DNA of 64,000 nucleotides from contig NZ_CP092827.1 of NCBI RefSeq assembly GCF_022533585.1, positions 4,814,001 through 4,878,000 of the forward strand. The letters run 5' to 3'. The notes under the pieces are model-generated. The model was not told where the DNA came from. It did no database searches and worked only from the letters and a program-made list of their open reading frames with translations. Below, in pieces: positions 40,589 to 49,276 of the stretch. This stretch comes from Pseudomonas sp. LS.1a. Its GTDB lineage: Bacteria; Pseudomonadota; Gammaproteobacteria; Pseudomonadales; Pseudomonadaceae. A program made the translations under genes and the position numbers. The first letter of the stretch is position 1. Each line of letters opens with the position of its first letter.

Positions 40589-41497
40589 TCAATCCATGAT
40601 GGTTCCCGGCACCCCACCCGCCAACCCACCCTGCTGCAACCACTGCAAGGCCACCGGCCACAGGCTTTCGCGAAACCGGTCATGGAAAAACGCGAAATGG
40701 CCAATTTCATCGACCGAGATATCCACAGGCGCAATGCGCAGGTGCTGGCGTTCGCCGCCCTGCAAATAACCCAGCAAACGCTCGGTCGCCGCCACGGTAC
40801 CAAAGGGGTCATCGGTCAGGCTGATGGCCAGCGTTGCCGCCCGCACCTGGGCGAACGGTAGTGCCTCCAGCGTACGCCCGCTGGGTCGGTGCTCATAGCG
40901 TGGGGTACGGGTGGTCCAGTCGTGCACCACGCCGGATGGCGTGTCCTCCAGCCAACCCAGGCGCTTGCCGGGAAAATAACCGAACACCCGGGTGAGCAGC
41001 GGCATGACCACATGCCACTTGCCGAACAGTTGCCAGCGCTGGTCGGCCGCGTAATCGCGCCAGTAGGCGAATTGCGCGCCGACCATCACCACCCGGCGTA
41101 CCTTGCTCGCCGACGGTGCCAGCCCCACTGCGCAGCCGCCAAAACTGTGCCCCACCACGTCCACCGGCTGGCCGGGGAAATGTTCTGCGGCGTGCACCAG
41201 CATGGCTTCGAAATCCAGCCGGCCCCAGTCGCTCCAGGAAGCCTGGAAGCCGCGCAGCGAGGCCGGCCGGGATTCGCCGATGCCACGGTAGTCGTAGGTC
41301 AGCACATCGCAACCCTGGGCGAACAGGTAGTCGGCGAAACGCGAGTAGTAGCGGCAGCGTACCGAGGTGGCAGCGTTGATGATCACCAGCGGGCGCTGGG
41401 GGTCAGGTCGGGCGTGGCGCCAGCGGAAGCCGCCGAGGCTGTAACCGTCGGCTGCGGTGTGGCGAAAGGCAGTGGCGGGCTGGGTGAGGCTGCTCAT
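40589..41497 (-). CDS. Alpha/beta hydrolase
   Basis: A 302-aa alpha/beta fold hydrolase. The nucleophile elbow is VVGHSFGGCAVG (Ser at about 144), with a downstream Asp in SLTDDPFGT and a His in DEIGHFAFFHD. The N-terminal NAATSVRCRYYSRFADYLFAQGCDVLTYDYRGIGESRP is typical of the uncharacterised esterase-like group. Substrate unknown. The ATG at 41497 avoids reading into the REP repeat. It appears monocistronic. Confidence 0.87.
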   Translation of the reverse strand: MSSLTQPATAFRHTAADGYSLGGFRWRHARPDPQRPLVIINAATSVRCRYYSRFADYLFAQGCDVLTYDYRGIGESRPASLRGFQASWSDWGRLDFEAMLVHAAEHFPGQPVDVVGHSFGGCAVGLAPSASKVRRVVMVGAQFAYWRDYAADQRWQLFGKWHVVMPLLTRVFGYFPGKRLGWLEDTPSGVVHDWTTRTPRYEHRPSGRTLEALPFAQVRAATLAISLTDDPFGTVAATERLLGYLQGGERQHLRIAPVDISVDEIGHFAFFHDRFRESLWPVALQWLQQGGLAGGVPGTIMD

Positions 41498-41543
41498 GGC
41501 ACATTCCCTGTTGTCGTGCGCCAAAGCTAGCAAAGATTTTATA

Positions 41544-41655
41544 GCCTGTACCGGCCTCTTCGCGGGTAAACCCGCTCCCACAGGTTCCCCACTCCCTTCA
41601 GGCTTGGTGAGATGCCTGTGGGAGCGGGTTTACCCGCGAAGAGGCCGGTACAGGC
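41544..41655. repeat. Inverted pair of REP elements
   Basis: Full-length pair with exactly matching outer ends (GCCTGTACCGGCCTCTTCGC / complement), spacer about 33 bases, downstream of fabV. Confidence 0.92.
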
Positions 41656-41664
41656 TAAAGCCGA

Positions 41665-42876
41665 TTACAGCTCGATGCAGTCGAACTTCACATCGGTAGC
41701 CACGTCTTCGTCGTAGTTGACGTCAGCGCGCTCGAAGCCGAACAGGTTGAGGAACTGCTTCTTGTAACCGGCATAGTCGGTCAGCTCGAACAGGTTCTCG
41801 GTGGTCACCTGTGGCCACAGGGCCTTGCAGGCATCCTGCACGTCATCACGCAGTTCCCAGTCGTCCAGGCGCAGGCGGCCTTTCTCGTCGACCTCGGCCG
41901 GCGCGCCGTCGGCACGGTACATGCGGTCACGGTACATGCGGTCCAGCTGGTCCTGGGTGCCTTCGTGAACACCCTTCTCCTGCATGATCTTGAACACCAT
42001 CGACAGGTACAGCGGCATCACCGGGATGGCCGAGCTGGCCTGGGTAACCACCGACTTCAGCACCGCCACGTTGGCGCCGCCCTTGATTTCGCCGGCCAGT
42101 TTCTTGTCCAGGCGCAGGGCGGTTTCGTCCAGGTCCTGCTTGGCCTGGCCCAGCGCACCGTGCCAGTAGATCGGCCAGGTGATTTCGGTGCCGATGTAGC
42201 TGAAGGCCACGGTGCGGGCGCCTTCGGCCAGCACGTTGGCGCCAGCCAGGGCGTCGATCCACAGCTGCCAGTCCTGGCCACCCATGACGGTGACGGTGTC
42301 GGCGATTTCCTGCTCGGTAGCCGGCTCGATGCTGGCCTCGATGATGGTGTCCTTGTTGGTGTCGATGGCGGTCGACTTGTACGGCTGGCCGATCGGTTTC
42401 AGGGCCGAACGCACCAGTTCACCGGTCTGCGGCAGCTTGCGCACCGGCGAGGCCAGCGAGTAGATGACCAGGTCGACCTTGCCGCCCATTTCGTTCTTGA
42501 TCAGCTCGATGACCTTGGCGCGGGCTTCGTCGGAGAAGGCGTCACCATTGATCGACTTGCTGTACAGGCCTTCGGCCTTGGCGAACTTGTCGAAGGCGGC
42601 AGCGTTGTACCAGCCAGCGGTGCCGGCCTTGGTCTCGGTGCCTGGCTTTTCGAAGAACACGCCCAGGGTGTCGGCCTTGAAGCCGAACGCCGCGGTGATG
42701 CGGGCTGCCAGGCCGTAGCCGCTGGAAGCACCGATGACCAGGACCTTCTTCGGGCCATCCTCGCGCACGCCCAGCTTGCGGGTGGCTTCGATCTGGTCAC
42801 GGACGTTGAGCTCGCAGCCCTTCGGGTGAGTCGTGGTGCAGATGAAACCGCGGACCTTAGGATGAATGATGGCCAA
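41665..42876 (-). CDS. fabV: Trans-2-enoyl-ACP/CoA reductase FabV
   Basis: NAD(P)H-dependent enoyl reductase of fatty-acid synthesis, 403 aa. The N-terminus [29 protein letters not shown], the cofactor loop [15 protein letters not shown] (45-59) and the Tyr-x8-Lys catalytic motif (Tyr237, Lys246 in [10 protein letters not shown]) identify the FabV type. FabV enzymes are resistant to triclosan and often determine its intrinsic resistance in pseudomonads. It is a single gene with its own promoter in the 250-bp region upstream. Confidence 0.96.
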   Translation of the reverse strand: MAIIHPKVRGFICTTTHPKGCELNVRDQIEATRKLGVREDGPKKVLVIGASSGYGLAARITAAFGFKADTLGVFFEKPGTETKAGTAGWYNAAAFDKFAKAEGLYSKSINGDAFSDEARAKVIELIKNEMGGKVDLVIYSLASPVRKLPQTGELVRSALKPIGQPYKSTAIDTNKDTIIEASIEPATEQEIADTVTVMGGQDWQLWIDALAGANVLAEGARTVAFSYIGTEITWPIYWHGALGQAKQDLDETALRLDKKLAGEIKGGANVAVLKSVVTQASSAIPVMPLYLSMVFKIMQEKGVHEGTQDQLDRMYRDRMYRADGAPAEVDEKGRLRLDDWELRDDVQDACKALWPQVTTENLFELTDYAGYKKQFLNLFGFERADVNYDEDVATDVKFDCIEL

Positions 42877-43015
42877 TGTCTGTACCTCGTCAGGTTTATG
42901 CCGGGGGAAGCGCCGCCATGGGCGATTCCGATTGATCAGAGGGTGAGACTACCCCCGCAGGTTATCCGACACATATTACGGGGTGATCTTGGGGATGCAA
43001 AACCGAGGTTTTCCT

Positions 43016-43123
43016 TCGCCGTCCTCTTCGCGGCTGAACCCGCCCCCACAGGAACCGCGCAAATCCTTTGGGCTGCGCAATACCTGTGGGAGCGGGTTCA
43101 CCCGCGAAGAGGCCGGCACTGGC
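43016..43123. repeat. Inverted pair of REP elements
   Basis: Left copy has a variant core (CGCGGCTGAACCCGCCCCCAC), right copy is standard and ends GAGGCCGGCACTGGC. The spacer contains AACCGCGCAAATCC...GGGCTGCGCAAT. It lies downstream of the agmatine-cluster LysR gene. Confidence 0.88.
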
Positions 43124-43127
43124 AACA

Positions 43128-43988
43128 TCAATCTGACAAGAGAGCCTCTTTCAGCCACTCCAGGAATTGCCGGGCCAACGGATCATCCTGGCTATCCCGA
43201 TGCACCAGGCAAGCCCACGCCGGCCCACGCACGCGCTGCGCCGACAACGCCTGCAAACGCCCCTCCTCCACCGCCCGCCGCGCCAGCAACTGGCTGACCA
43301 GGGCCACCCCCAACCCCTCGCTCGCCGCATCCAGCAGCAGCCCGGGGTCGGAAAAGTTCAGCCCCTTGCCCTGCTGCCCCACGTCCTCGCCCCCCTCCAG
43401 CTGCCAGTGGCTCCAGTCCATCTCGCGCTCGCCATGCAAGGTGGTGCGCCGCGACATCGGCGTTTGCAGCAATGCCGGGTGGCAGGCCGGGTACAGCTGG
43501 TCCTGGTGCAGCACGCTGAAGCTGCACTCGGCCTGGGCACTGAGGTCGTCGCGGATGGCCAGGTCGATGGTCTCGGTCGCCATCTCCGGCACTTCGAAAC
43601 TGGTGAACAACCACAAGTCGACATCCGGGCAGCGCTGATGAAAGTCGGCCAGCCGCGGCAGCAGCCAGTGCCTGGCAAAGGCCGGGCTGGTGTTGACCAC
43701 CAGCTGGTTGGGCTTGCGGTACTGGTCGAGCCGGCGAATGCCAACGGCCAGGTGCTGCAGCAGCGATTGCGTGGTGCTGAGCAGGTCGTGCCCGGCGTCG
43801 GTCAGGCTCACGCTTCGGCCACTGCGGTGGAACAGCGGCTGCTCCAGGTAGGTTTCCAGGCTGCGAATCTGCTGGCTGATGGCCGACTGGGTCAGGTTCA
43901 GCGCTTCGGCGGCCTTGTGAAAGCTGCCCAGCCGCGCAGCGGCCTCGAAGCCGCGCAAGGCATTCAGGGGTGGCCAGTGTTTGAGCAT
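43128..43988 (-). CDS. LysR-family regulator of the agmatine operon (GcvA-like)
   Basis: A 286-aa LysR regulator. The helix-turn-helix is at about 7-65 (LNALRGFEAAARLGSFHKAAEALNLTQSAISQQIRSLETYLEQPLFHR), followed by an effector domain. The subgroup resembles GcvA/TrpI-type regulators. It is divergent from the agmatine deiminase operon with a gap of 135 bp and should control it, perhaps with agmatine or a carbamoylputrescine-related signal. That link is by position. Confidence 0.9.
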   Translation of the reverse strand: MLKHWPPLNALRGFEAAARLGSFHKAAEALNLTQSAISQQIRSLETYLEQPLFHRSGRSVSLTDAGHDLLSTTQSLLQHLAVGIRRLDQYRKPNQLVVNTSPAFARHWLLPRLADFHQRCPDVDLWLFTSFEVPEMATETIDLAIRDDLSAQAECSFSVLHQDQLYPACHPALLQTPMSRRTTLHGEREMDWSHWQLEGGEDVGQQGKGLNFSDPGLLLDAASEGLGVALVSQLLARRAVEEGRLQALSAQRVRGPAWACLVHRDSQDDPLARQFLEWLKEALLSD

Positions 43989-44009
43989 GTTTGATAAGCC
44001 CTGCTGATC

Positions 44010-44026
44010 AGATGTGCGCTAAATCT
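44010..44026. promoter_or_regulatory. Possible LysR site before the agmatine operon
   Basis: AGAT-N9-ATCT (44010-44013 and 44023-44026) is an inverted repeat with T-N11-A-like spacing in the gap between the LysR gene and aguA. It is short, so it may be chance. Confidence 0.3.
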
Positions 44027-44123
44027 ATCGTTTGTCGTCGGCCAGGCCTAGCCATAGCATGGACCTCAACACCCGCGACGGCGGGCTTCGTTGATAAAAA
44101 TCCTTAATAGATCGGAGTTCACT

Positions 44124-45164
44124 ATGCACCTGTCCCTCGACAGCGGCTGGCGCATGCCCGCCGAATGGGCCCGCCACGCTGCAACCTGGATGGTCTGGCC
44201 GCACAACCAGGCCCTGTGGGAAAGCGGCTGGCACGTGCACCTGGCCGACGTACAGCAGGACTACGCCCGGGTCGCGGCGGCCATCGCCCGCTTCGAGCCA
44301 GTGAAGATGGTGGTCGACCCTTCGGCCTTGCAAAGCGCCCGCGCCCTCTGCGGCGCCAATATCGAGCTGGTCGAAATGACCGTGGACGACAGCTGGTGCC
44401 GGGACAGCGGCCCGAGCTTCATCTGCCACCCACAGCATGGCCTGGCCGGTTTGAGCTGGCGCTTCAACGCCTGGGGTGGCAAGTCTCGACACGGCCAGGA
44501 CCGCAGCCTTGGCCGGCGCATCCTCGACCACCTGGGCCTGGACGGTTTCAGCACATCGCTGCGCAACGAAGGCGGGGCGATTCATGTGGACGGCGAAGGC
44601 ACTCTGATCACCACCGAGTCGGTGCTGCTCAACCCCAACCGCAACCCTGGTGTGAGCAAGGCCGAGTTCGAGGCCTGCTTCGCCCGCTACCTGGGCATCC
44701 GCAAGACCATCTGGCTACCAGGCGACCCACAGTACATCACCGGCGACATGACCGACGGCCACATCGACGGCGTATGCGCCTTCGCCCGCCCTGGCGTGCT
44801 GCTGGTCGACGCCATCCATGACCAGCACTCGGTGTACGCCGAAGTGGTGCGGGAAAACCGCCGCGCCCTGGAACTGGCCACCGACGCCCAAGGCCGGCAC
44901 TTCGAACTGCTCGATCTGTATGAAGCCAGCGCCGCCGTCGACCAGGACGCCGAGGTATTCTGCGCCTCGTACACCAACTTCTACATTGCCAACGGCGCGA
45001 TCATCATGCCGGCCTATGGCATCGCCGCCGACCAGGAAGCCGCCGCGCAACTGGCCCACGCCTTCCCGGGGCGGGAGATCGTACCGGTGCGCATCGACCA
45101 CATTGCCCATGGCGGTGGCGGCATTCATTGCATCACCCAGCAACAGCCCGAGGTGCAGCCATGA
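44124..45164 (+). CDS. aguA: Agmatine deiminase (cytoplasmic)
   Basis: Converts agmatine to N-carbamoylputrescine and ammonia. The 346-aa protein has no signal peptide. Key sites are SWCRDSGPSF (about 93-102), FNAWGGK, EGGAIHVDGEGT (about 152-163), TDGHIDG (His about 213) and the nucleophile Cys336 in GGGGIHCITQQQP. AGATCGGAG precedes the ATG at 44124. Its stop overlaps the aguB start (ATGA). The gene arrangement aguA-aguB-binding protein-aguA-prime matches the agu2 operon described in P. aeruginosa PA14. Confidence 0.94.
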   Translation: MHLSLDSGWRMPAEWARHAATWMVWPHNQALWESGWHVHLADVQQDYARVAAAIARFEPVKMVVDPSALQSARALCGANIELVEMTVDDSWCRDSGPSFICHPQHGLAGLSWRFNAWGGKSRHGQDRSLGRRILDHLGLDGFSTSLRNEGGAIHVDGEGTLITTESVLLNPNRNPGVSKAEFEACFARYLGIRKTIWLPGDPQYITGDMTDGHIDGVCAFARPGVLLVDAIHDQHSVYAEVVRENRRALELATDAQGRHFELLDLYEASAAVDQDAEVFCASYTNFYIANGAIIMPAYGIAADQEAAAQLAHAFPGREIVPVRIDHIAHGGGGIHCITQQQPEVQP

Positions 45165-46057
45165 ACCTGCTGCGCGTCGCCACCACCCAGATGCCGTGCA
45201 GCTGGGACCTGCCCGGCAACCTCGACCGCGCCGAACAACTGGTACGCCAGGCCGCCGCCGAAGGCGCCCAGGTGATCCTGCTGCAGGAACTGTTCGCCAC
45301 CCCGTACTTCTGCATCGAACAAGACCACCAGCACCAGGCCCTCGCCCAGCCCTACCCCGCCAGCCCGATCCTGCAGCGCTTCGCCGCACTGGCCGGCGAG
45401 CTGGGCGTGGTGCTGCCGCTGAGCTGGTATGAGCGCGCAGGCAATGCTTTCTTCAACTCGTTGACCGTGGCCGATGCCGACGGCCGCCTGCTTGGCGTAT
45501 ACCGCAAGACCCACATCCCCAACGCCATCGGCTACCAGGAGAAGGAATACTTCAGCCCCGGCGACACCGGCTTCAAGGTCTGGGACACCGCCTTTGGCCG
45601 CCTGGGCATCGGTATCTGCTGGGACCAGTGGTTCCCCGAGACCGCCCGCTGCCTGGCACTGATGGGCGCCGAAGTGCTGCTGTTCCCCACCGCCATCGGC
45701 TCCGAGCCCGGCTGTGCCGACCTGGACTCGCGCGACCACTGGCAGGTAGCCATGCGCGGCCATGCCGCCGCCAACCTGCTGCCGGTGGTAGCGGCCAACC
45801 GCGTGGGCGAGGAGGTCGCCGCCAGCGATGCCGGGTTGGCCATGCGCTTCTACGGCTCGTCGTTCATCTGCGACCACAAGGGCGCCATGCTTGCCGAAGC
45901 CGACCGCGACAGCAGCGGCATCTGGCTGCACGACCTGGATCTGGCCGGCATGCGGGAAGACCGCCTGAGCTGGGGCATCTACCGCGATCGCCGCCCGGAA
46001 ATGTACGCCACGCTGCTGACCCTGGACGGCCGCCTCCCACACACCCTGAGGGCCTGA
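45161..46057 (+). CDS. aguB: N-carbamoylputrescine amidase
   Basis: Nitrilase-superfamily hydrolase giving putrescine, ammonia and CO2. The 298-aa protein has the Glu-Lys-Cys triad: Glu43 (LLQELFATPYF), Lys116 (VYRKTHIP) and Cys153 (GIGICWDQWFPE). It starts inside the aguA stop (ATGA overlap). With AguA it forms the two-step route from agmatine to putrescine that bypasses agmatinase. Confidence 0.95.
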   Translation: MNLLRVATTQMPCSWDLPGNLDRAEQLVRQAAAEGAQVILLQELFATPYFCIEQDHQHQALAQPYPASPILQRFAALAGELGVVLPLSWYERAGNAFFNSLTVADADGRLLGVYRKTHIPNAIGYQEKEYFSPGDTGFKVWDTAFGRLGIGICWDQWFPETARCLALMGAEVLLFPTAIGSEPGCADLDSRDHWQVAMRGHAAANLLPVVAANRVGEEVAASDAGLAMRFYGSSFICDHKGAMLAEADRDSSGIWLHDLDLAGMREDRLSWGIYRDRRPEMYATLLTLDGRLPHTLRA

Positions 46058-46059
46058 GC

Positions 46060-47145
46060 ATGAAACGCCACACTCTAGCTGCATTGGCGCTGGCCGTCTG
46101 CGCCTGCCAGGCCCAGGCCGAGCAGCCCGTGCTGCACCTGTACAACTGGGCCGACTATTTTGCCGAGGACATCCTCAAGCAGTTCACAGCCGAAACCGGC
46201 ATCCAGGTAATCTACGATGTGATGGACGGCAGCGAAGTGCTCGAGGCCAAGCTGATGTCCGGGCGCAGTGGCTACGACCTGGTCTTCCCCGGCGATACCG
46301 TCGCCGAGCGCCTGATGCGCGCCGGCAGCCTGCAGCCACTGGACCACAGCCGCCTGGAGGCCCTTGACGACATCGAGCCCGGGCTGCGCCAGCTGCACGC
46401 CCGGTACCCCAGGGCCAGCCAGGCGACCGTGCCCTACACCTGGGGCACCATCGGTCTGACGGTGAATACCGACAAAGTCCGCCAGCGCATGCCCGATGCG
46501 CCGCTGGACAACCTCGACCTGCTGTTCAAGCCGGAGCTGGCCGCCAGGTTCGCCGACTGCGGCATTTCGGTCATCGACTCGCCCGACGAAGTGCTGGCAG
46601 TGGTCCTCAACTACCTGGGCCGCGAGCCACGCAGTGCCAAGCGCGAAGATCTGGCTGCAGCCAGTGAACTGCTCAAGGCGATTCGCCCGTACATACGCAA
46701 ATTCCAGTCGCAACCAGTGACCGAACTGGTCAACGAGAACCTGTGCCTGTCACTGGGCTACAGCGGTGATGTGATCCAGGCGCAGCGTACCGCCGAGGCC
46801 GCGGGCAAGCATCTCGATTTCCAGTACCGCGTGCCGCGCCAGGGCACCACAGTGTGGATGGATACCATGGCCATCCCGGCCGATGCCAAGCACCCGGAAT
46901 ACGCCTATCGTTTCATCAATTTCGTCATGCGCCCGGCGAACATGACGGCCATCAGCAACTTCACCGGCTACCCCACCGCCAGCGCCAAGGCACGCCAGGC
47001 GGTGGACCCGCGCATGCGCGACAACCCCGATATCTACCTCGACCAAGCCACTTATGCCCGGCTGATCCCGGGCCGCGATATCCCACAGGCCGACATGCGC
47101 GCACGCATGCGCGTGTGGACACGTTTCAAGACTGCACAGGACTGA
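46060..47145 (+). CDS. Spermidine/putrescine-type periplasmic binding protein
   Basis: PotF/PotD-like solute-binding protein, 361 aa. The signal peptide is MKRHTLAALALAVCACQAQA, with mature start LYNWADYFAEDILKQFTAETGIQVIYDVMDGSEVLEAKLM, typical of polyamine binders. No ABC permease or ATPase genes follow, so it would need another Pot system. It starts 2 bp after aguB. In P. aeruginosa the counterpart is agu2C. It probably binds agmatine, putrescine or a related amine in the periplasm. Confidence 0.9.
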   Translation: MKRHTLAALALAVCACQAQAEQPVLHLYNWADYFAEDILKQFTAETGIQVIYDVMDGSEVLEAKLMSGRSGYDLVFPGDTVAERLMRAGSLQPLDHSRLEALDDIEPGLRQLHARYPRASQATVPYTWGTIGLTVNTDKVRQRMPDAPLDNLDLLFKPELAARFADCGISVIDSPDEVLAVVLNYLGREPRSAKREDLAAASELLKAIRPYIRKFQSQPVTELVNENLCLSLGYSGDVIQAQRTAEAAGKHLDFQYRVPRQGTTVWMDTMAIPADAKHPEYAYRFINFVMRPANMTAISNFTGYPTASAKARQAVDPRMRDNPDIYLDQATYARLIPGRDIPQADMRARMRVWTRFKTAQD

Positions 47146-47148
47146 GCC

Positions 47149-48246
47149 ATGCCAAGCCGTAGAACCTTCCTGCAACTGTCGCTGGTCGCCAGCCTCGGCC
47201 TGCCGCTGGGCCTGGCCCGTGCCGAAGAACCCGGACGCTGGTTCATGCCGGACGAAGGCGAGCCGCAGCAGCGCGCGTTCATCGCCTTTGGTGCCCAGGA
47301 TGCGATCTGGGAGGATTTCACCGCCGATGTACGGGCCGCCCTCGGTCGCATCGCCCAGGCCATCGCGCGCTATCAGCCGGTGACAGTGTTCTGCCGGGCC
47401 AGCGAGCGCAAGCTGGCCGAGCAGCACTGTGGCAGCCATCGCACACGTTTCGTCGAGTGCGAGCTGGACGACATCTGGATGCGCGACATCGGCGCCAACT
47501 TCGTCGTCGATGATGACGGAGCCCTGGCGGCGGTAGACTTCAACTTCAATGGCTGGGGCAACAAGCAGCGTCACAGCAACGATGTCCAGTTGGCCAGACG
47601 CGTCACCACGCTGGCCGGCGCCCGCTACCAGCGCAGCGCCCTGGTGGGTGAAGGCGGCGCCATCGAAGTGGACGGCCACGGCACCGGCATCATGACCGAG
47701 AGCAGCTGGGTCAATGCCAACCGCAACAAAGGCTGGAGCAAGGCGCAGGTCGAGGCAGAGCTCAAGGAGCGCCTGGGGCTGAGCAAGATCATCTGGCTAC
47801 CGGGCATCGCCAGCCAGGACATCACCGACGGGCACGTGGACTTCTATGCCCGCTTCGTGAGGCCAGGGGTGGTGATTGCCAACCTGGATAACGACCCGGA
47901 CTCGTATGACTACGCCGTGACGCGCCAGCACCTGGAGATCCTCAAACGGGCCACCGATGCCGAGGGCCGCAAGTTGCAGGTGCATGTCGTGTCGCCGCCG
48001 CTGCACGGGCGGCGTAACAGGTTCAGCAAAGGCAATGACGACTTTGCCGCGGGGTACATCAATTACTTCGTGCTCAATGGCGCGATCATTGCGCCACAGT
48101 TTGGCGATGGGGCGGCGGACGAGAAAGCGCGGGGGCTGCTGACGGCGTTGTATCCGGGGCGGGATATCGTGCAGCTGGATATCGATGCCATTGCTGCCGG
48201 GGGTGGGGGGATTCACTGTGTGACCCATCAGTGCCCGGCGGTGTAG
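47149..48246 (+). CDS. Exported agmatine deiminase-like protein (Agu2A-prime type, Tat signal)
   Basis: A second agmatine-deiminase family protein, 365 aa. It has a twin-arginine signal (MPSRRTFLQLSLVASLGLPLGLARA) followed by a mature start near AEEPGRWFMP. Active-site residues are kept: ELDDIWMRDIGANFVV, EGGAIEVDGHGT, TDGHVDF (His) and Cys357 in GGGGIHCVTHQC. Thus it should be active in the periplasm and make N-carbamoylputrescine there. It is the fourth gene of the operon, 3 bp after the binding protein. The related P. aeruginosa gene is agu2A-prime. Confidence 0.9.
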   Translation: MPSRRTFLQLSLVASLGLPLGLARAEEPGRWFMPDEGEPQQRAFIAFGAQDAIWEDFTADVRAALGRIAQAIARYQPVTVFCRASERKLAEQHCGSHRTRFVECELDDIWMRDIGANFVVDDDGALAAVDFNFNGWGNKQRHSNDVQLARRVTTLAGARYQRSALVGEGGAIEVDGHGTGIMTESSWVNANRNKGWSKAQVEAELKERLGLSKIIWLPGIASQDITDGHVDFYARFVRPGVVIANLDNDPDSYDYAVTRQHLEILKRATDAEGRKLQVHVVSPPLHGRRNRFSKGNDDFAAGYINYFVLNGAIIAPQFGDGAADEKARGLLTALYPGRDIVQLDIDAIAAGGGGIHCVTHQCPAV

Positions 48247-48254
48247 CAGATGCT

Positions 48255-48300
48255 GCCTGTGCTGGCCTCTCGCGGGCAAGCCCGCGAAGAGGCCGGCACT
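48255..48300. repeat. Contracted REP palindrome
   Basis: TGTGCTGGCCTCTCGCGGGC-AAG-CCCGCGAAGAGGCCGGCACT: two outer REP halves joined with the centre lost and one T missing on the left side. It sits between the agu operon and the convergent cytochrome gene and may end both transcripts. Confidence 0.85.
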
Positions 48301-48301
48301 G

Positions 48302-48838
48302 TCAATCGCGGGGCTGCCGACGGCGCCCGGTGATCATCGACCACGGCAGGTTTTCCCGCATGCGCACGCTCTCGTAGATAGCGCCCAGCACATGCACGCA
48401 AACCAGCACCAGCACCGCGTTGGCCAACCAGCTGTGCAGGTCCAACGGCCAGTCGACACCAAACAGCGCGTCCACCTCCTGTGAGGCCCACCCGGTCAGG
48501 CCCAGACCGGCGATGCCGGTCATCATCAGCACCATCACCAGGGCGCCAATCGGCGAATGCCCCATGTGATGGTCAAGCTCCCCATGCAGCAGCGCCCGGG
48601 CATGCCCGACCAGGCTTGCCGGGGTTGGCCAGAAGTCGGCCCAGCGCGCGCTGCGTGGCCCGACAAAACCCCAGATCACACGCACCACCACAACGGCCAG
48701 TGCGTAATAGCCCAACCATTGGTGCCAGTCTTCTCCCGCTTCGTTGAAGAAGTAGTTGGCGAAAAACACCACGGCCATCGACAAGTGGCACAGCCGCAGT
48801 AGGGGATCCCACAGCTGCACCGTGCCGTCGCTGTTCAC
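48302..48838 (-). CDS. Cytochrome b561-type membrane protein
   Basis: A 178-aa integral membrane protein with four predicted helices and several His residues in helices (VQLWDPLLRLCHLSMA, EDWHQWLGYYALAV, LDLHSWLANAVLVLVCVHVLG) suited to bind two b-type hemes. It resembles the Ni,Fe-hydrogenase-I type cytochrome b. Its start overlaps the PepSY gene end by 4 bp, so the two are coupled. Electron partner unknown. Confidence 0.88.
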   Translation of the reverse strand: MNSDGTVQLWDPLLRLCHLSMAVVFFANYFFNEAGEDWHQWLGYYALAVVVVRVIWGFVGPRSARWADFWPTPASLVGHARALLHGELDHHMGHSPIGALVMVLMMTGIAGLGLTGWASQEVDALFGVDWPLDLHSWLANAVLVLVCVHVLGAIYESVRMRENLPWSMITGRRRQPRD

Positions 48839-49101
48839 TCGTGGTACTCGCTCTTGACTGCCTTGCCAGTCACTGGGTCATGGTAGATCTCGACCTTCTT
48901 GCCATCCTTGTCGAAACCATAGATCTCGTAACAGTTGCCCTTGGTGACTTTGAACTTGTTGATCTTGTAGCCCTGCTCCTTGAGCTGCGCCTGGAATTTT
49001 TCCTGATCCTGCCAGGTGCTTTTGTCGGCGGTGGTGCATTCGGTGGCGGCGAATACTGTGCTGCTGCCAATCAAAAGGGTCAGCGCGATCAATGTACGCA
49101 T
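48835..49101 (-). CDS. PepSY-domain periplasmic protein
   Basis: An 88-aa protein with a signal peptide (MRTLIALTLLIGSSTVFAA) and a mature PepSY domain (KFQAQLKEQGYKINKFKVTKGNCYEIYGFDKDGKKVEIYHDPVTGKAVKSE). The ATG at 49101 has GGAG 9 bases upstream. It is coupled to the cytochrome b gene. Small PepSY proteins beside b-type cytochromes are common; the role is not established. Confidence 0.87.
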   Translation of the reverse strand: MRTLIALTLLIGSSTVFAATECTTADKSTWQDQEKFQAQLKEQGYKINKFKVTKGNCYEIYGFDKDGKKVEIYHDPVTGKAVKSEYHE

Positions 49102-49276
49102 GGGCGTGAACTCCATCCAGATGAATGTAGTAGCGCATCCCTTAGCATAGTTCTGCACGCCGCTTTACGCTCATTCATTTGCTTTGCACATCAATCGCAA
49201 AGAAAAACAAACTTAACAAATGAGCCAAAGCCACCGATGCTTGAGGCATTACGCCCATCGCACGGAGAACAACAAC

